NCBI GenBank assembly: GCA_015179125.1
Contig: WHVA01000495.1
Span: 17,708 to 81,707 of the forward strand
Length of the DNA: 64,000 nt
From: Gautieria morchelliformis
Lineage: Eukaryota; Basidiomycota; Agaricomycetes; Gomphales; Gomphaceae
Direction of reading: 5' to 3'
This document shows positions 20,911-31,519 of this stretch, piece by piece. The number at the start of each line of letters is the position of its first letter. Within the stretch, counting starts at the first letter, position 1. The position numbers and the translations under genes were made by a program. The notes beneath the pieces are model-generated. The model saw only the letters and a program-made list of their open reading frames with translations. It was not told the origin of the DNA and did not search any database.

Positions 20911-23379
20911 CTACTCTTCATCCTCGCCCTCTGCCAAATGGCGTAACAAGTGGTGCAACCCTAGTCTCCTTTCAATCTGTGGTAGCACGGTGTCAGGTGC
21001 AACAACACGCCAACCAGGTGTAACATGAGGTACCGATGCACGTCGCTCCTCCTCGTCCCTTCCCGCCGAGGAGTTAAAGATTTTATCTATTTCCTCCAGA
21101 GATACCCCCGCAGTCTCTGGTACGGCTAGAATCGACCAGATACATGCCGCAAAGCATGCGAACGCGAATACGAAATATGTGCCACTTTTGTCTCGTAAAC
21201 CAGCATATCTCCTGGAACATAAAGAATCAAGCTTACGCAGCGGAAATTTCAAGCATAGCCGGTGTGACCAGTCCAATAAGGACTACAAAAATACGATCTG
21301 TCAAATACGAATGATGTAAAATGTACAGTTCACTTACAGTTATTTAGCCAGTTTGATGCGGTTGAAATGGCCACACCTCTGCTCCGTACTGAGAGAGGAA
21401 ATACCTCGCTAGTGAGCACCCATGCAATAGGTCCATAGCTTACTCCATACGACGCAGTGAACAAATACATGCAGCTGGGCACCAAATGCTATTCCATTAG
21501 CAAAGCCGTGAATCTCCATGCACGATCATACCGCACCTAAGGCTAACCCAGGCACTAATCCGATGCGATGCCCAATTCCCGCTCGAGGTCCACACCTAAA
21601 GTTGACAACACAAAACACGTTGCGTGGACAGATCTAATATTACGTGAAACATACTAGCAAGGAAATCAATGTGTGGGAACTACCCATGACGACAGCACCG
21701 CCTAGGATGGTTTGAGATAATTAGCTTCGCTCGAAGAATTATTCGCTTGGCCTCCAAGATGAGGAGATTCGTACCGAAAAGAAGCGGTTTCCTTCCTAAT
21801 CGCATACATCAGACACCCCAAATCACTCCGTTTGTGAGGAATGCGCACCTATTCTATCGATGTATAATATCGTGGGGATAACTGCGAGGAATTGGGTAAT
21901 GTTGATGAAACCGGAGCCTATTAGGACAACCGAATCTCCAGTAAAACCGATGCTCTCAATAAGGGAGGGTCCGTAATACAACAGCGCATTTATCCCGGAC
22001 CACTCTAAGACTCGCCTTGAGCACAAGCCACCACTTTCTGAGCTTTAAGCATAATAAAAGTCTCACGTTGCCAAAACATGATTGCTATGCCCACAAGAGT
22101 GCGTCTGCGGTATTTGTGGTCGAAAAGCTGACCCCAGCTGAATACCTCCGAAACAAGCGTGCCTTTACCGGATGGAAGTGCAAGGGCAGCATCAACTTGC
22201 ATCTCCAAAAACTCAAGTCGTAGAAGGGGATCTTCCACGTTGATCTCAGTAGCCCGAGGAAACCGTAGGCGAGCAAGAGCATGAAGAGCCTCAGCATTTT
22301 TTCCCTGATGCACCAGAAAGCGCGGAGAGGGCGGTAAGAAAAAGCAGCCGGCGCCAAGAAGAACGCCCGGTAAGATCTGGATACCTAGGGGGAGCCGCCA
22401 GGAAGAAGATCCCGGTACTTGAAGAGTTCAGGGCCTTCGACTGGAAAGGATCCACTCTTAACGTACATGAACGAGTCAGAAAACCGAACCAAAACCCAAT
22501 AACAACACCAAAAACCTATTCCATCGGTCTGTATCATGTGGTATTTTAGGCCATTTTTAAAAGTGGAAGGGCTTACGATGCCTAGTTGTTCTAGAGCGAG
22601 GAGGGCCCCGCGAGACTCTGGGGCACCTATTTCGCCAATATACAGCGGAGATAGCATGCTGTGGAAAGAAATTGAGACGATCGACAATACTAGCCCGGAT
22701 GCGTACCTTAAGGCCCCTATGCCAAAGCCTCCGATCGCGCGACCAATAGTGAGTGTGGAGATGGAAGAAGCAAAACACTGGAAGGCAGAACCAATGCAGA
22801 AAATCACTTCCATCCAGCCAAGAATTGTTGAGTGAACGAGACCCAAGACAGGGATGGTACAATACCACATGCAAAACAAATAGAACCTCTTCTAGACAAC
22901 CTATCAGCCATTATCCCAGCGGTGAGGGCTCCGATCAGGGCTCCAAGCTCAAGCACGGCAGCTGTATGTACGTGTCATTAGTTTGAGAGAAATAGAGGGA
23001 AATCATTCAGAGAAGGCATGTCCGGAAAGTAAGGGAGCAGTGACCTGGACAAGTATAGAGGGTTGGGATACTCACTCATCAACCCTTTCTCCCAAGGGCC
23101 GATGGGCCACCGCGCCACAAAGTCCTTCATTACAAGAACATTTGCAATAACACCTTGGTCGTAGCCGAAGGTGAGACCGCCTAAGGACGCAAACAGAGAG
23201 CAGCGGAGCGCGAAGGAATTTTGGAAGAGACCTTTGAGGCCTGGTGGGCCGTACGCATACGTGTATTTGCCAGTGGTATCTATGACCAAAGACCCACCAC
23301 CTGGAAGATATTTTGTTTGCGCTGCCCATGATGAGTCGGCGTCGTCGCTGGGCAGCTGCGTGTAATGTCGAGACATCAT
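20911..23379 (-). CDS. MFS sugar transporter (hexose-transporter-like)
   Basis: Plasma-membrane 12-span sugar/H+ symporter family. The protein starts MMSRHYTQLPSDDADSS (23379). About ten short introns break the gene. Visible motifs in order: FASLGGLTFGYDQGVIANV (helix 1), AVLELGALIGALTAGIMADR, TIGRAIGGFGIGAL, SPLYIGEIGAPESRGALLAL, SSSWRLPLGIQILPG, LPPSPRFLVHQGK, QQWSGINALLYYGPSLIESI, and near the C-terminus AVPETAGVSLEEIDKIF, the counterpart of the PETKGRSLEEID signature. A charged cytosolic tail follows (HLAEGEDEE). I followed the frame across the exon joins I tested and found no break. It is divergent from trp1, with 263 bp between start codons. Substrate specificity cannot be read from sequence. 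Confidence 0.85.
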
Positions 23380-23542
23380 GTTGAGCTTCGAAAGCCTGCC
23401 ATACAATTGTAAGATATGTTGTGAGAGAAATCAGAACGCGCTAGGCGCTAACCTTACGCCATTAGTAACTTATTTGAATACTTTAGAAGCTCAGGCGGTG
23501 CGAAATATTTCTTACTCTACTCTCTGTACTTGTGCTCGAGGT

Positions 23543-23549
23543 TGACTCA
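23543..23549 (+). promoter_or_regulatory. Gcn4/CPC1-type element TGACTCA upstream of trp1
   Basis: A perfect TGACTCA lies 94 bp before the trp1 ATG. This palindromic site is bound by Gcn4/CPC1 bZIP factors in the general amino-acid control of fungi, and trp genes are classic targets. A functional role here is inferred from site and position. Confidence 0.65.
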
Positions 23550-23642
23550 GTTTCTGTGTTTTCCACGTTCACTTACCCTAGCTATAGGTCTCTAGAACGC
23601 GCTCAAAGCCTCAGAGCCAGCTCCGTTGCAAACCTCTCCATC

Positions 23643-25961
23643 ATGGCGCCACTTCCTGCAGAGCTCACAGAGCCCATCCAATGTCTCATGATAGACAACT
23701 TCGACTCATTCTCCTGGAATCTATATCAGCAGTTATGTCTCCTAGGTGCCCAGGTTGTTGTGGTCAGGAACGACGCCATCGAACCTGCTCACTTACCCGA
23801 GATCAAGGTCCAGTGTCTTATTGTCTCTCCAGGGCCTGGTCACCCAAAAACCGACTCAGGTATTTCTCGCGAAGCCATGCTATACTTTGCCGGGAAGGTA
23901 CCTGTCCTGGGTGTTTGTATGGGTCTTGAGTGTCTGGTGGATATGTACGGGGGGGAGATCGGGTACGCAGGAGAGATCATGCATGGAAAGACAAGCCGCA
24001 TCCGCCATGACGGCCGTGGATGCTTCAAAGGCGTCGCACAGAGCTTTCCCAGCATCCGCTACCATTCTCTCAGCACCGATATCAAGTCTCTCCCAGATGA
24101 CCTTGCTATTACTGCCACAACTGAAGAGAGTGGCGTCGTCATGGGTGTTCGACATCGCACGTATACAGTGGAGGCAGTCCAGTACCATCCAGAGAGCATT
24201 CTCTCAGAGGGAGGCGATGATCTTATAAGAAACTTTCTCGAGCTCAAAGGCGGCACCTGGGCAGAGAACCCTAGCTATCAAGTACATGATGTTTCCCTCC
24301 CCCCGTTCCCTATCACTTCGCCGAACGGTATTCCTAATCCGAAACGTCTACCCACCATACTTGAAAAAATTCACCAACAACGTCTCAAGGATGTGGCAGT
24401 TGCTAAATCCACACCGGGGACTACGCCGTCGGATCTGGAGACACTCCTCTCCTTGCACGTCTCTCCACCGCAGATCCCTCTTCTTCCGCGGCTGCGGCAA
24501 GTCCCAGGCCGCTCTGCCCTCCTGGCTGAAATCAAGCGAGCCTCGCCTTCCAAAGGAGACATTGCACTGACCGCCAACGCTGCACAGCAAGCCCTCACCT
24601 ACGCCCTCGCCGGCGCATCTGTTATATCCGTGCTTACAGAACCCACATGGTTCAAAGGATCCCTACTCGATATGCGACTCGCTCGCCAGGCTGTCGATGG
24701 TCTCCCTAACCGACCCGCCATTCTTAGAAAGGATTTCATCGTCGACGAGTATCAAATCCGGGAGGCACGTCTCCATGGTGCGGACACTGTCCTTTTAATC
24801 GTCGCCATCCTCCCCGTGCTGAGATTGAAGAGATTATACGATTGCGCAAAACAGCTGGGAATGGAACCTCTCGTCGAGGTGAACAATGCTGAGGAGATGC
24901 AGGCCGCTCTAGACCTCGGGGCACATATTATCGGCGTGAATAACCGTAATTTGCATGATTTTGAGGTTGACATGGGTACGACGACGCGTCTCGCCGATAT
25001 GGTTAAGCAGCATGACGTCGTTTTGTGCGCGCTGAGTGGGATCAAGAGCAACGAGGATGTCCGTGGATACACACGGCAAGGCGTCAATGCTGTCCTAGTC
25101 GGGGAGTCGCTAATGCGTGCGGAGGACCCGGCTGCGTTTATTCGGCACTTACTTGATCTTCCAGAGCCAGTTGCGGAAGAAAATGCTTACCAGCCGCTTG
25201 TGAAGATTTGCGGGGTTCGTTCCCCAGACATTGCTTTAGCGGCAGCGGACGCGGGAGCGGACCTCCTTGGTCTTGTATTTGCTCCACACTCTAAGCGCTT
25301 CGTTTCACTGGAGGAGGCGGCTCGTATATCTGCGGCTATCCGCCAACGTCGTGCGGCTGAGCTTACGGTCACCCAATCCAGCACTGAGCCACCCGTCAAT
25401 ATGCCGTGGTTCACATTGCATGCGGAACGTCTTTCGACGTCGCTCTCCCGCTCTCGCCCCCTGCTTGTGGGTGTGTTCCAAAAACAGAGTCTAGAAGAAA
25501 TCCTCCGTGCGGTCTCCATCGCACAGCTAGACGTTGTTCAGCTTCACGGTTCAGAGCCGCTAGAATGGGCACGTCACATTCCAGTACCTGTTATCAGAGC
25601 ATTCCACATCAAGACTGGTGACGAAAGCAACTCTTTGGCTGATGTCACCCGGCCAGGACTACACGAATTCGTACTCCTGGATTCAGTGCGAGATGCAAGG
25701 GAGGGCGAGGAAACATTAAGTGGAGGTAGTGGCAAGGTATTAGATTGGGAGGCCATCAAAGCTACTGCCGGAGATGGCGAAGGAATACCAAAGTTGCCCC
25801 TGATCGTGGCGGGCGGGCTTACACCAGAAAATGTGAAAGCGGTGGTGGCGAATGCGAGGCCCTGGGCCGTGGATGTTAGCGGTGGAGTGGAGAATGAAGA
25901 CGGAACGTCGAAAGACATTGAGAAGATCAAGGCATTCGTGCATGCAGCAAAAGATACCTAA
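23643..25961 (+). CDS. trp1: Trifunctional tryptophan synthesis protein (GATase / IGPS / PRAI)
   Basis: Intronless gene of 772 codons starting MAPLPAELTEPIQ (23643); the frame is open further upstream but without an ATG. Three domains are in the fungal TrpC/TRP1 order. Glutamine amidotransferase (about 14-220): MIDNFDSFSWN, VSPGPGHP, nucleophile Cys in GVCMGLE (near 91) and His in QYHPES (near 181). It supplies ammonia to anthranilate synthase. Indole-3-glycerol-phosphate synthase (about 235-510): LLAEIKRASPSKGDI, LRKDFIVDEYQI, IIGVNNRNLHDFEVD, LSGIKSNEDV. Phosphoribosylanthranilate isomerase (about 517-772): VKICGVR with the catalytic Cys, VQLHGSEP, LIVAGGLTPENV, AVDVSGGVE. All key residues are present. 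It catalyses steps 1 (partner), 3 and 4 from chorismate to indole-glycerol phosphate. A TGACTCA site upstream suggests amino-acid control. Confidence 0.96.
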   Translation: MAPLPAELTEPIQCLMIDNFDSFSWNLYQQLCLLGAQVVVVRNDAIEPAHLPEIKVQCLIVSPGPGHPKTDSGISREAMLYFAGKVPVLGVCMGLECLVDMYGGEIGYAGEIMHGKTSRIRHDGRGCFKGVAQSFPSIRYHSLSTDIKSLPDDLAITATTEESGVVMGVRHRTYTVEAVQYHPESILSEGGDDLIRNFLELKGGTWAENPSYQVHDVSLPPFPITSPNGIPNPKRLPTILEKIHQQRLKDVAVAKSTPGTTPSDLETLLSLHVSPPQIPLLPRLRQVPGRSALLAEIKRASPSKGDIALTANAAQQALTYALAGASVISVLTEPTWFKGSLLDMRLARQAVDGLPNRPAILRKDFIVDEYQIREARLHGADTVLLIVAILPVLRLKRLYDCAKQLGMEPLVEVNNAEEMQAALDLGAHIIGVNNRNLHDFEVDMGTTTRLADMVKQHDVVLCALSGIKSNEDVRGYTRQGVNAVLVGESLMRAEDPAAFIRHLLDLPEPVAEENAYQPLVKICGVRSPDIALAAADAGADLLGLVFAPHSKRFVSLEEAARISAAIRQRRAAELTVTQSSTEPPVNMPWFTLHAERLSTSLSRSRPLLVGVFQKQSLEEILRAVSIAQLDVVQLHGSEPLEWARHIPVPVIRAFHIKTGDESNSLADVTRPGLHEFVLLDSVRDAREGEETLSGGSGKVLDWEAIKATAGDGEGIPKLPLIVAGGLTPENVKAVVANARPWAVDVSGGVENEDGTSKDIEKIKAFVHAAKDT

Positions 25962-26169
25962 ATGGATAATTAAAATGTTTTTTTTTTTTATATTAATAGA
26001 AAACCTAGAACATCTTTCTAGTACATGCTCGACCTACAAAACAAATATGGGGTGCGACACAAAGCAGGACAGCGAGTCCAGGACAGCAGAGTGATGATAT
26101 ACAGCATGGTAATCGTGCGATTAGCAGTAAACCCAAGAAAGCAAGCGAATCGGATACCAGATGACTCCC

Positions 26170-28151
26170 TTACTGATCAGTACACCAGATTTCAAGCTTT
26201 CCTTCCGGCTTTCCCCTAGCACTCTCCCGCGCCGTCTCGATGGCGAGGTCGTAATCTGAATCATCGCGCAGCGATACATGTGTGCCATCCTCATCCTTGA
26301 ACTTAAGCCCGAGCCCATTTAGAGACTTGCTGAACTTGCTCGTCACGCGTTCCACGAACTCATCGAAGGTCGTTTCAGGCGCGAGTGCCATTCCCCGCAC
26401 GTCATCCTTATAGTGCAGCTATCAAGAATGCCAAAATCATGAGTGGATCAGGCTTGACCGAATAGATGGGATACATACCTTGACGCGAATCTTGACGAGT
26501 TCGAACGGACCGTCGTCATAATCGCCGCTGACATAACCCTCTTCCTCCTCCTCGTACATGGTGCTCCTTCCACCAGACCCGGCGCTTCGTCCACCATACG
26601 TTGGCCGTCTCGACAGCTTGCGACGCACGGATGCACCACTGAAATTCGACGAGTACACACTTGGAGGCGGGGCATAAGTGGAAGCCGTACTGGCACCCCG
26701 TCGCACAGGGTTAGTATTGTTACGCGCCCAAGCGGCAACACGCTTGCTGCTATCTCCTATCTGTGACGGGAGGGGCGGCACCTCGGGTGGTTCCTCATTG
26801 TCATACCCATCGATATAGTTATCATATATTTCTGTGAGGCGAGAGGGGTTGCTTGGGCCTGAATCCCGAGGACTAGAACGTGCACCGTCTTGTTGGGTCC
26901 GGGTAGATGGATTCCGCGCAGGGCTGCGTGCACTCAATGGTCCACCAGGGCTGCGTTCACTCAATGAACCGCCTGGACTACGGGCACTCAGCGATCCCCC
27001 TTGGCCCCCGCCGGGTGTGCGTACGCTTAGACCTCTAGACATAGTGTTGGAACGCGTGGGTGCAGCATTGGCAACAGCTGCTTGGAGCCTGTCCTCTCTT
27101 TCCTCGAGGCTGACAACGTTGATAGTGGTTGCAGCACGGGAAAGTGCCGGTGCGGACTTGGGGGGCAAGATCCCGGTGTCGTCGACGCGCGGGGTAGCCG
27201 TAGTTGATCGAGCCGGGGGACGATCGGATCCAGGGTCGGATGCAGGGCGATCAATAGGTGCGCCGGTTGGCGTCATGCCCTGCTGAAGGCGTGTCACACC
27301 AGTGAAGGTGGTGTATGCTTCGCGAGAGTCGGCGGCAGCGACAAGCTTGGCTTTGCCAAGGTAATCTTTCGTTCGGGCGTTCTTGATCTTGTTCTCCGAG
27401 GGTCGATAAAGAATTCCGACAGGCTGACAAATGGATTAATGTGCGTACGTTCAATCACCAAGGTCCAACGCATGGCTCACTATTGAAAATACAGTGTAGC
27501 CCTCGCCGCGGTCCATAATGGCATCGTCGATCACGTTGTGTTCCTCGGTGGCCTTCTCTCCGCGTGCCTCCTCCATGTCTTGAACACCTTCGTTTGTACG
27601 ACCAAGATAGACTTGCGACAGTCCCTTGTTGAACAAGACCTCTGCAGAGTACAGTTTGAACTTGAGACCCAATTGCTCGTAGTTGCTGAGAACAAATGAG
27701 TATCTGCAACAAGTGAAGATGGACAGAACTAACATTGCTTGGTTTCCACGAAGATAAAGAAGAGCCTCCTCGAAGTCCTTGAGAGCAAGCTCGTATCTTG
27801 CCAGAAGGAAGTTAGAAACGCCACACTGGAAGTATCCTACGGCGAGGTACTGATCGAGAGACGTTGCAGCGTTGAAACTTTCCACGGCTGTTTCATGCTC
27901 GCCAAGCGTTGCATAAATCAGGCCCATGTTTGTTAGTATCTTGGAGGAATCAGCTATGCCCTGGGGAAGATGAGCAAGGTGGGGAGTGCTGTGGGAAGCA
28001 AGACGGACATTGAACAATTCGAGACTCTTCTCAAAGTCTTCCTCGTCATAGGCTTTGAGGGCGGCTGCCCAAGTCTCGAGTTCTGCCTGCTGCGGAGTGA
28101 GTGGAACGACTCGGGTAAAGGGATGGACGATGGACGTGCCTTGAGAGACAT
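26170..28151 (-). CDS. noxR: NADPH oxidase regulator NoxR (p67phox-like, TPR + PB1)
   Basis: Fungal p67phox homologue that, with Rac, activates NoxA/NoxB to make superoxide during hyphal and fruiting development (family knowledge). The N-terminus is four TPR-like repeats: AELETWAAALKAYDEEDFE, then SKILTNMGLIYATLGEHE, AVGYFQCGVSNFLLARYE and EVLFNKGLSQVYLGRTNEG. An activation-type region follows (VFSI then VGILYRPSENKIKNARTKD by splicing), then a long Ser/Pro/Arg-rich linker with short repeats (SARSPGG, SERSPGG). A C-terminal PB1 domain ends it (VKIRVK, DDVRGMALAPETTFDEFV, LKFKDEDGTHVSLRDDSDYD). The start MSLK followed by AELETWA fits the family only if a 53-nt intron with a GC donor is spliced (28139-28087). 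The gene ends at TAA 26170-26172, 208 bp from the convergent trp1 stop. Confidence 0.9.
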
Positions 28152-29557
28152 GATTGGATATTAAAGAAAGAATGGGGAAGGGGGGTTGCTGAAAGAGTGA
28201 GTAAAGCAGGTGGCCGGCCTGCGGTGGAACAGAAAGGTCTAAAGAAGAGACAAGGTAGAAAGCGAAGAAGGGTAATGTGCTGAGGACATAGGGCACGATC
28301 AGCCAAGCCAAGAGAGCACGGGAAGGAAACAACAACTCACGGAAGGGAGAAGACGAAGATGAAGGGGGGGGAAGATGCCGCAGATATGTGCGTGGTAAGT
28401 AACCTCGGAAGAAGTTGTGTGTGGCTGTTGGGTGATGAGGATTTGACGACCATTAGCTAAGCTGTTTTACCCTAATTGTAACAAGCTTCCCTGAGCGGCC
28501 AGATTCGATTCCATCAATCACGGTTTAGCACCGGGATCCCTAGACAGTTTCGAGCTGATATTCCGACCACACAGCGCTGCTCTGGGAGGTCATGTGCACC
28601 ATGGGCAAGCGCCGGGAGGATAGCCTCACAAAGGGCGGGCCCTGAGCGAGCTGGTTGGAGCGTAGTCAGATGTAACAGCCTCGCTTCTCATCGCCGTTCT
28701 TGCCGCGATCCCGCATTCGATGGTTACCTCTCCGTGAAGCGTAGCACTATCCTTGTCGGCAGGTCGACGAATTGCCACTACACGACGTATTCTATAACCA
28801 TAATTTTCCAGAGGTCCGTAGTTTTGCGCGTTCATCTTGGCAAAGTTACTGTGCTGCCAAAGGATGATTGACAGGACTTACATCGCACCTCCGATACATT
28901 CCCGGTCTGTGGATAAAACGTCTCTGGATCCAATAGATATCAGCTCAACTGTTCAGTATATATCTGTGGTGACATTTGCCCTTCTTTGACGCCCACTGAT
29001 AAGTGGTAGCAAAAACATCATCAACACAGTAACGTATGCGCGCTTCTTCCCCGCAGTAGTACTTTGCACCCTCATGCCGAATATTGTGCCGCATGATGTT
29101 CCGGTTACCAGTGTCTTTTCTGCCACCCCGTATCGCATCAGTGGTGGACCACGGTAATTAATTATTTCGAGGCACGAACCAAAAGGAATCCACCAGCGCG
29201 ACGTGGGATGGGCACTGGCACCCCGAGACTGGGAACAGTTAATTTCTCTTCCGCTCTTGCACTAGCCGTCACCGTATCTGTCCCAGCGCGACGAACTCCA
29301 TTCTAAACTCATTGAAAGTAATTTTCTCTCATGTATACTCTACTCTCCCAGCCGTAAGGCACTTACCGTCGACGGTCCGGAATGAGAAGCAGCGGTTCCT
29401 CCTGATAATAATTCACCACGCTACTGCGAACCAGACTGCACCTCATACGAACGTGTGAGCTACGCCTCCCTCTACGGACTCCAGTGCCTTTGAAGCCACG
29501 ATACCGTAAAGTGCTATAAGCTCATGCGTTCTGTTCGCCTCCCGATGCGTGGTTTTG
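28152..29557. other. Divergent intergenic region, 1.4 kb, no gene seen
   Basis: This region lies between the starts of noxR and the phytase-like phosphatase. It holds an A/G-rich run near 28350 (GAAGATGAAGGGGGGGGAAG) that probably lies in the noxR 5' leader. No tRNA, ORF with family resemblance, or clear repeat was found. Confidence 0.6.
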
Positions 29558-31342
29558 ATGGCTGCTATGCGTATGCATACCTTGTCTTTGCTGCTGGTCA
29601 TTACACTGGGCTCTACCGCACGCTGTGCCTTTCATGCGATACAACATGCCGGCGGAGAATCGCCATGGTTTCCAGCTTCGGAACAGTATGGCATTTCTGC
29701 TCTTTTGCCTGATGGTTGCACTGTTGACCAAGCGGCCTACATTACTCGTCATGGCTCGCGAGTACCATCTGCTACTCATACCGAAGTATTCTCACTCACC
29801 GTTGTTGCTTTGGTATCAGACGGTATCCCGAAGTCGACTCTTTCGCCGGCTGGGCAGCCTTGCACTCCAAGTTTCAGAACTCCACCTTTACTGCAGAGGG
29901 GCCCCTGGCTTTCCTACCGTCCTGGCAGCTCCCATTAGGTGATCCCACAAATCAAGCCAGTTTTCTTAGTGTCACAGGGGCTGGGGAGGCGTTTGCACTT
30001 GGCGTTGACCTCAGAAAAAGATATGGTTTGACCAAAGGCGGGGAATCGTTCACTGTTTGGTGAGCATAACCCATTTAAAGAAAACATGTACCTAGATGCT
30101 GGCTGCAGGTCAGCATCCCAACAGCGCGTCCTGGATACCGCTTCGTTCTGGCTCTCCGGTTATTTGTCGTCGGGACATTATAACACGTCAGCCCTGGCGA
30201 GAATCGTCAGTCTCCCAGATAGGTATGCTACTATCATTGTGGAAGACCTGGCTCATCGCTCAAAGAAACCCAGCGTTAATTTTACCTTTGCAAACTCACT
30301 AACCGCCTCTGCAGCCTGCCCCAATTATGTCAATAATGTCACTCTAAGCTCAAACTTCAGAACAGCCTTTCGTCCATCCATCACTAGTCGATTGAATATG
30401 TTATTGAAAGGGCTCACGCTGACGGACAGCGACATCGGTATCATGATGGATCTCTGTGTATGTTGCAAGCTGCACCTTCCTGCCCTGGCGTATTCTCTAA
30501 CAGCATCTAGCCCTACCAAACTGAAATAGCTGGGTCTAGCCCATTTTGTGACGTTTTCACCGGTTTGTCACCTGCTAACTCTCAACGTTATTGTATACTT
30601 AACCAAGTTAAAAGAGGACGAATGGCTACAGTTCGAGTACTCCCAGGATCTCCAGTACTACTATGGCCCGGGACCAGGCAATCCATTGGCCGCCACAACG
30701 ATGTTTCCACTCGTAAAGGCCATTACAGATTTATTCGCTCTGGGCCCCGGAAAGACTATACCCAACGGGAGCTTTGTCCCCCCGCCACTCCTGATGGGTT
30801 TCACACACGAGTATGTTTTGGGAGGCCATATTTAATATACAGCTATTCAAATATTGTTTAGCAACGATATCCCCCCCATTCTTGCCGTGCTCGGATTATT
30901 TAACGAATCGTTCTACGCCCCTCTGGACCCGACGCGTCCCAACCCTGCACGGAAATTTCTCTCTAGCTTCATTGTGCCTTTCAGGGGAACTGTCGCACTG
31001 GAGCGCCTTAGCTGTGCTGCTTCTTCCCAATTAGCCACTTCCACTGCAGTTGACAACCTTGCGGGAGCTGCCGCAGGTGTAACTCAGTTCGTCCGCGTCA
31101 AAGTATGTACGAGTTTTCAGTGCTGGTAGCAATCTGACCGACATTTCATAAAGGTAAACGAAGCCCCGGTACCTATTCCCGACTGCGTTTCTGGCCCTGG
31201 CTCGTCTTGCCCGTTGATGGAGTTCGTTTCATTCGTGGAGGCGAGGGGAAATTTGGCAGGCGACTTTGTGCAACGCTGTGGCTTGTCAAATGTTCCCAAC
31301 GCGTCCAGCGTTCTTGATTTCTTCACTAATCCGCCATCATAA
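29558..31342 (+). CDS. Secreted histidine acid phosphatase, phytase-like
   Basis: Starts MAAMRMHTLSLLLVITLGS, a signal peptide. Histidine acid phosphatases hydrolyse phosphomonoesters such as phytate outside the cell. The catalytic motif RHGSRYP is assembled across a 62-nt intron (29758-29819) whose donor is GC (GCGAGT) and acceptor AG. The usual GT reading breaks the frame. The N-terminal Cys in LLPDGCTVDQ and later Cys residues fit the disulphides of fungal phytases. Other landmarks are GAGEAFALGVDLRKRYG, SASQQRVLDTASFWLSGYL, QYYYGPGPGNPLA and the proton-donor box FTHDNDIPPIL. It ends VLDFFTNPPS. N-glycosylation sequons (NSTF, NTSA, NFTF, NESF) are frequent. It belongs to the same superfamily as the 18.6-kb gene but is clearly a different branch. 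Confidence 0.85.
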
Positions 31343-31519
31343 AGTGTTTTTCATGCTTGTCTCTGCAGCCAAAAATGGAATGCGAGTACGTTCGGCTTCG
31401 TCATACATGTTATGTTTACAGTATAAGGAACTATCCAAGACATATACAGATACATCAACATCCAAGACAATGCAAGAAAGAGAGCAGAACAGTATATAAC
31501 CCCGGATTTTGGCCCACGG

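Noticed and set aside
28152..28335. Extension of the noxR TPR frame upstream to 28335
   Set aside because: That frame has no suitable ATG and gives a hydrophobic N-terminus unlike NoxR. MSLK with a spliced intron fits better.
28500..29500. tRNA or other structured RNA gene in the noxR/phosphatase spacer
   Set aside because: I found no A-box/B-box pair or cloverleaf by eye.
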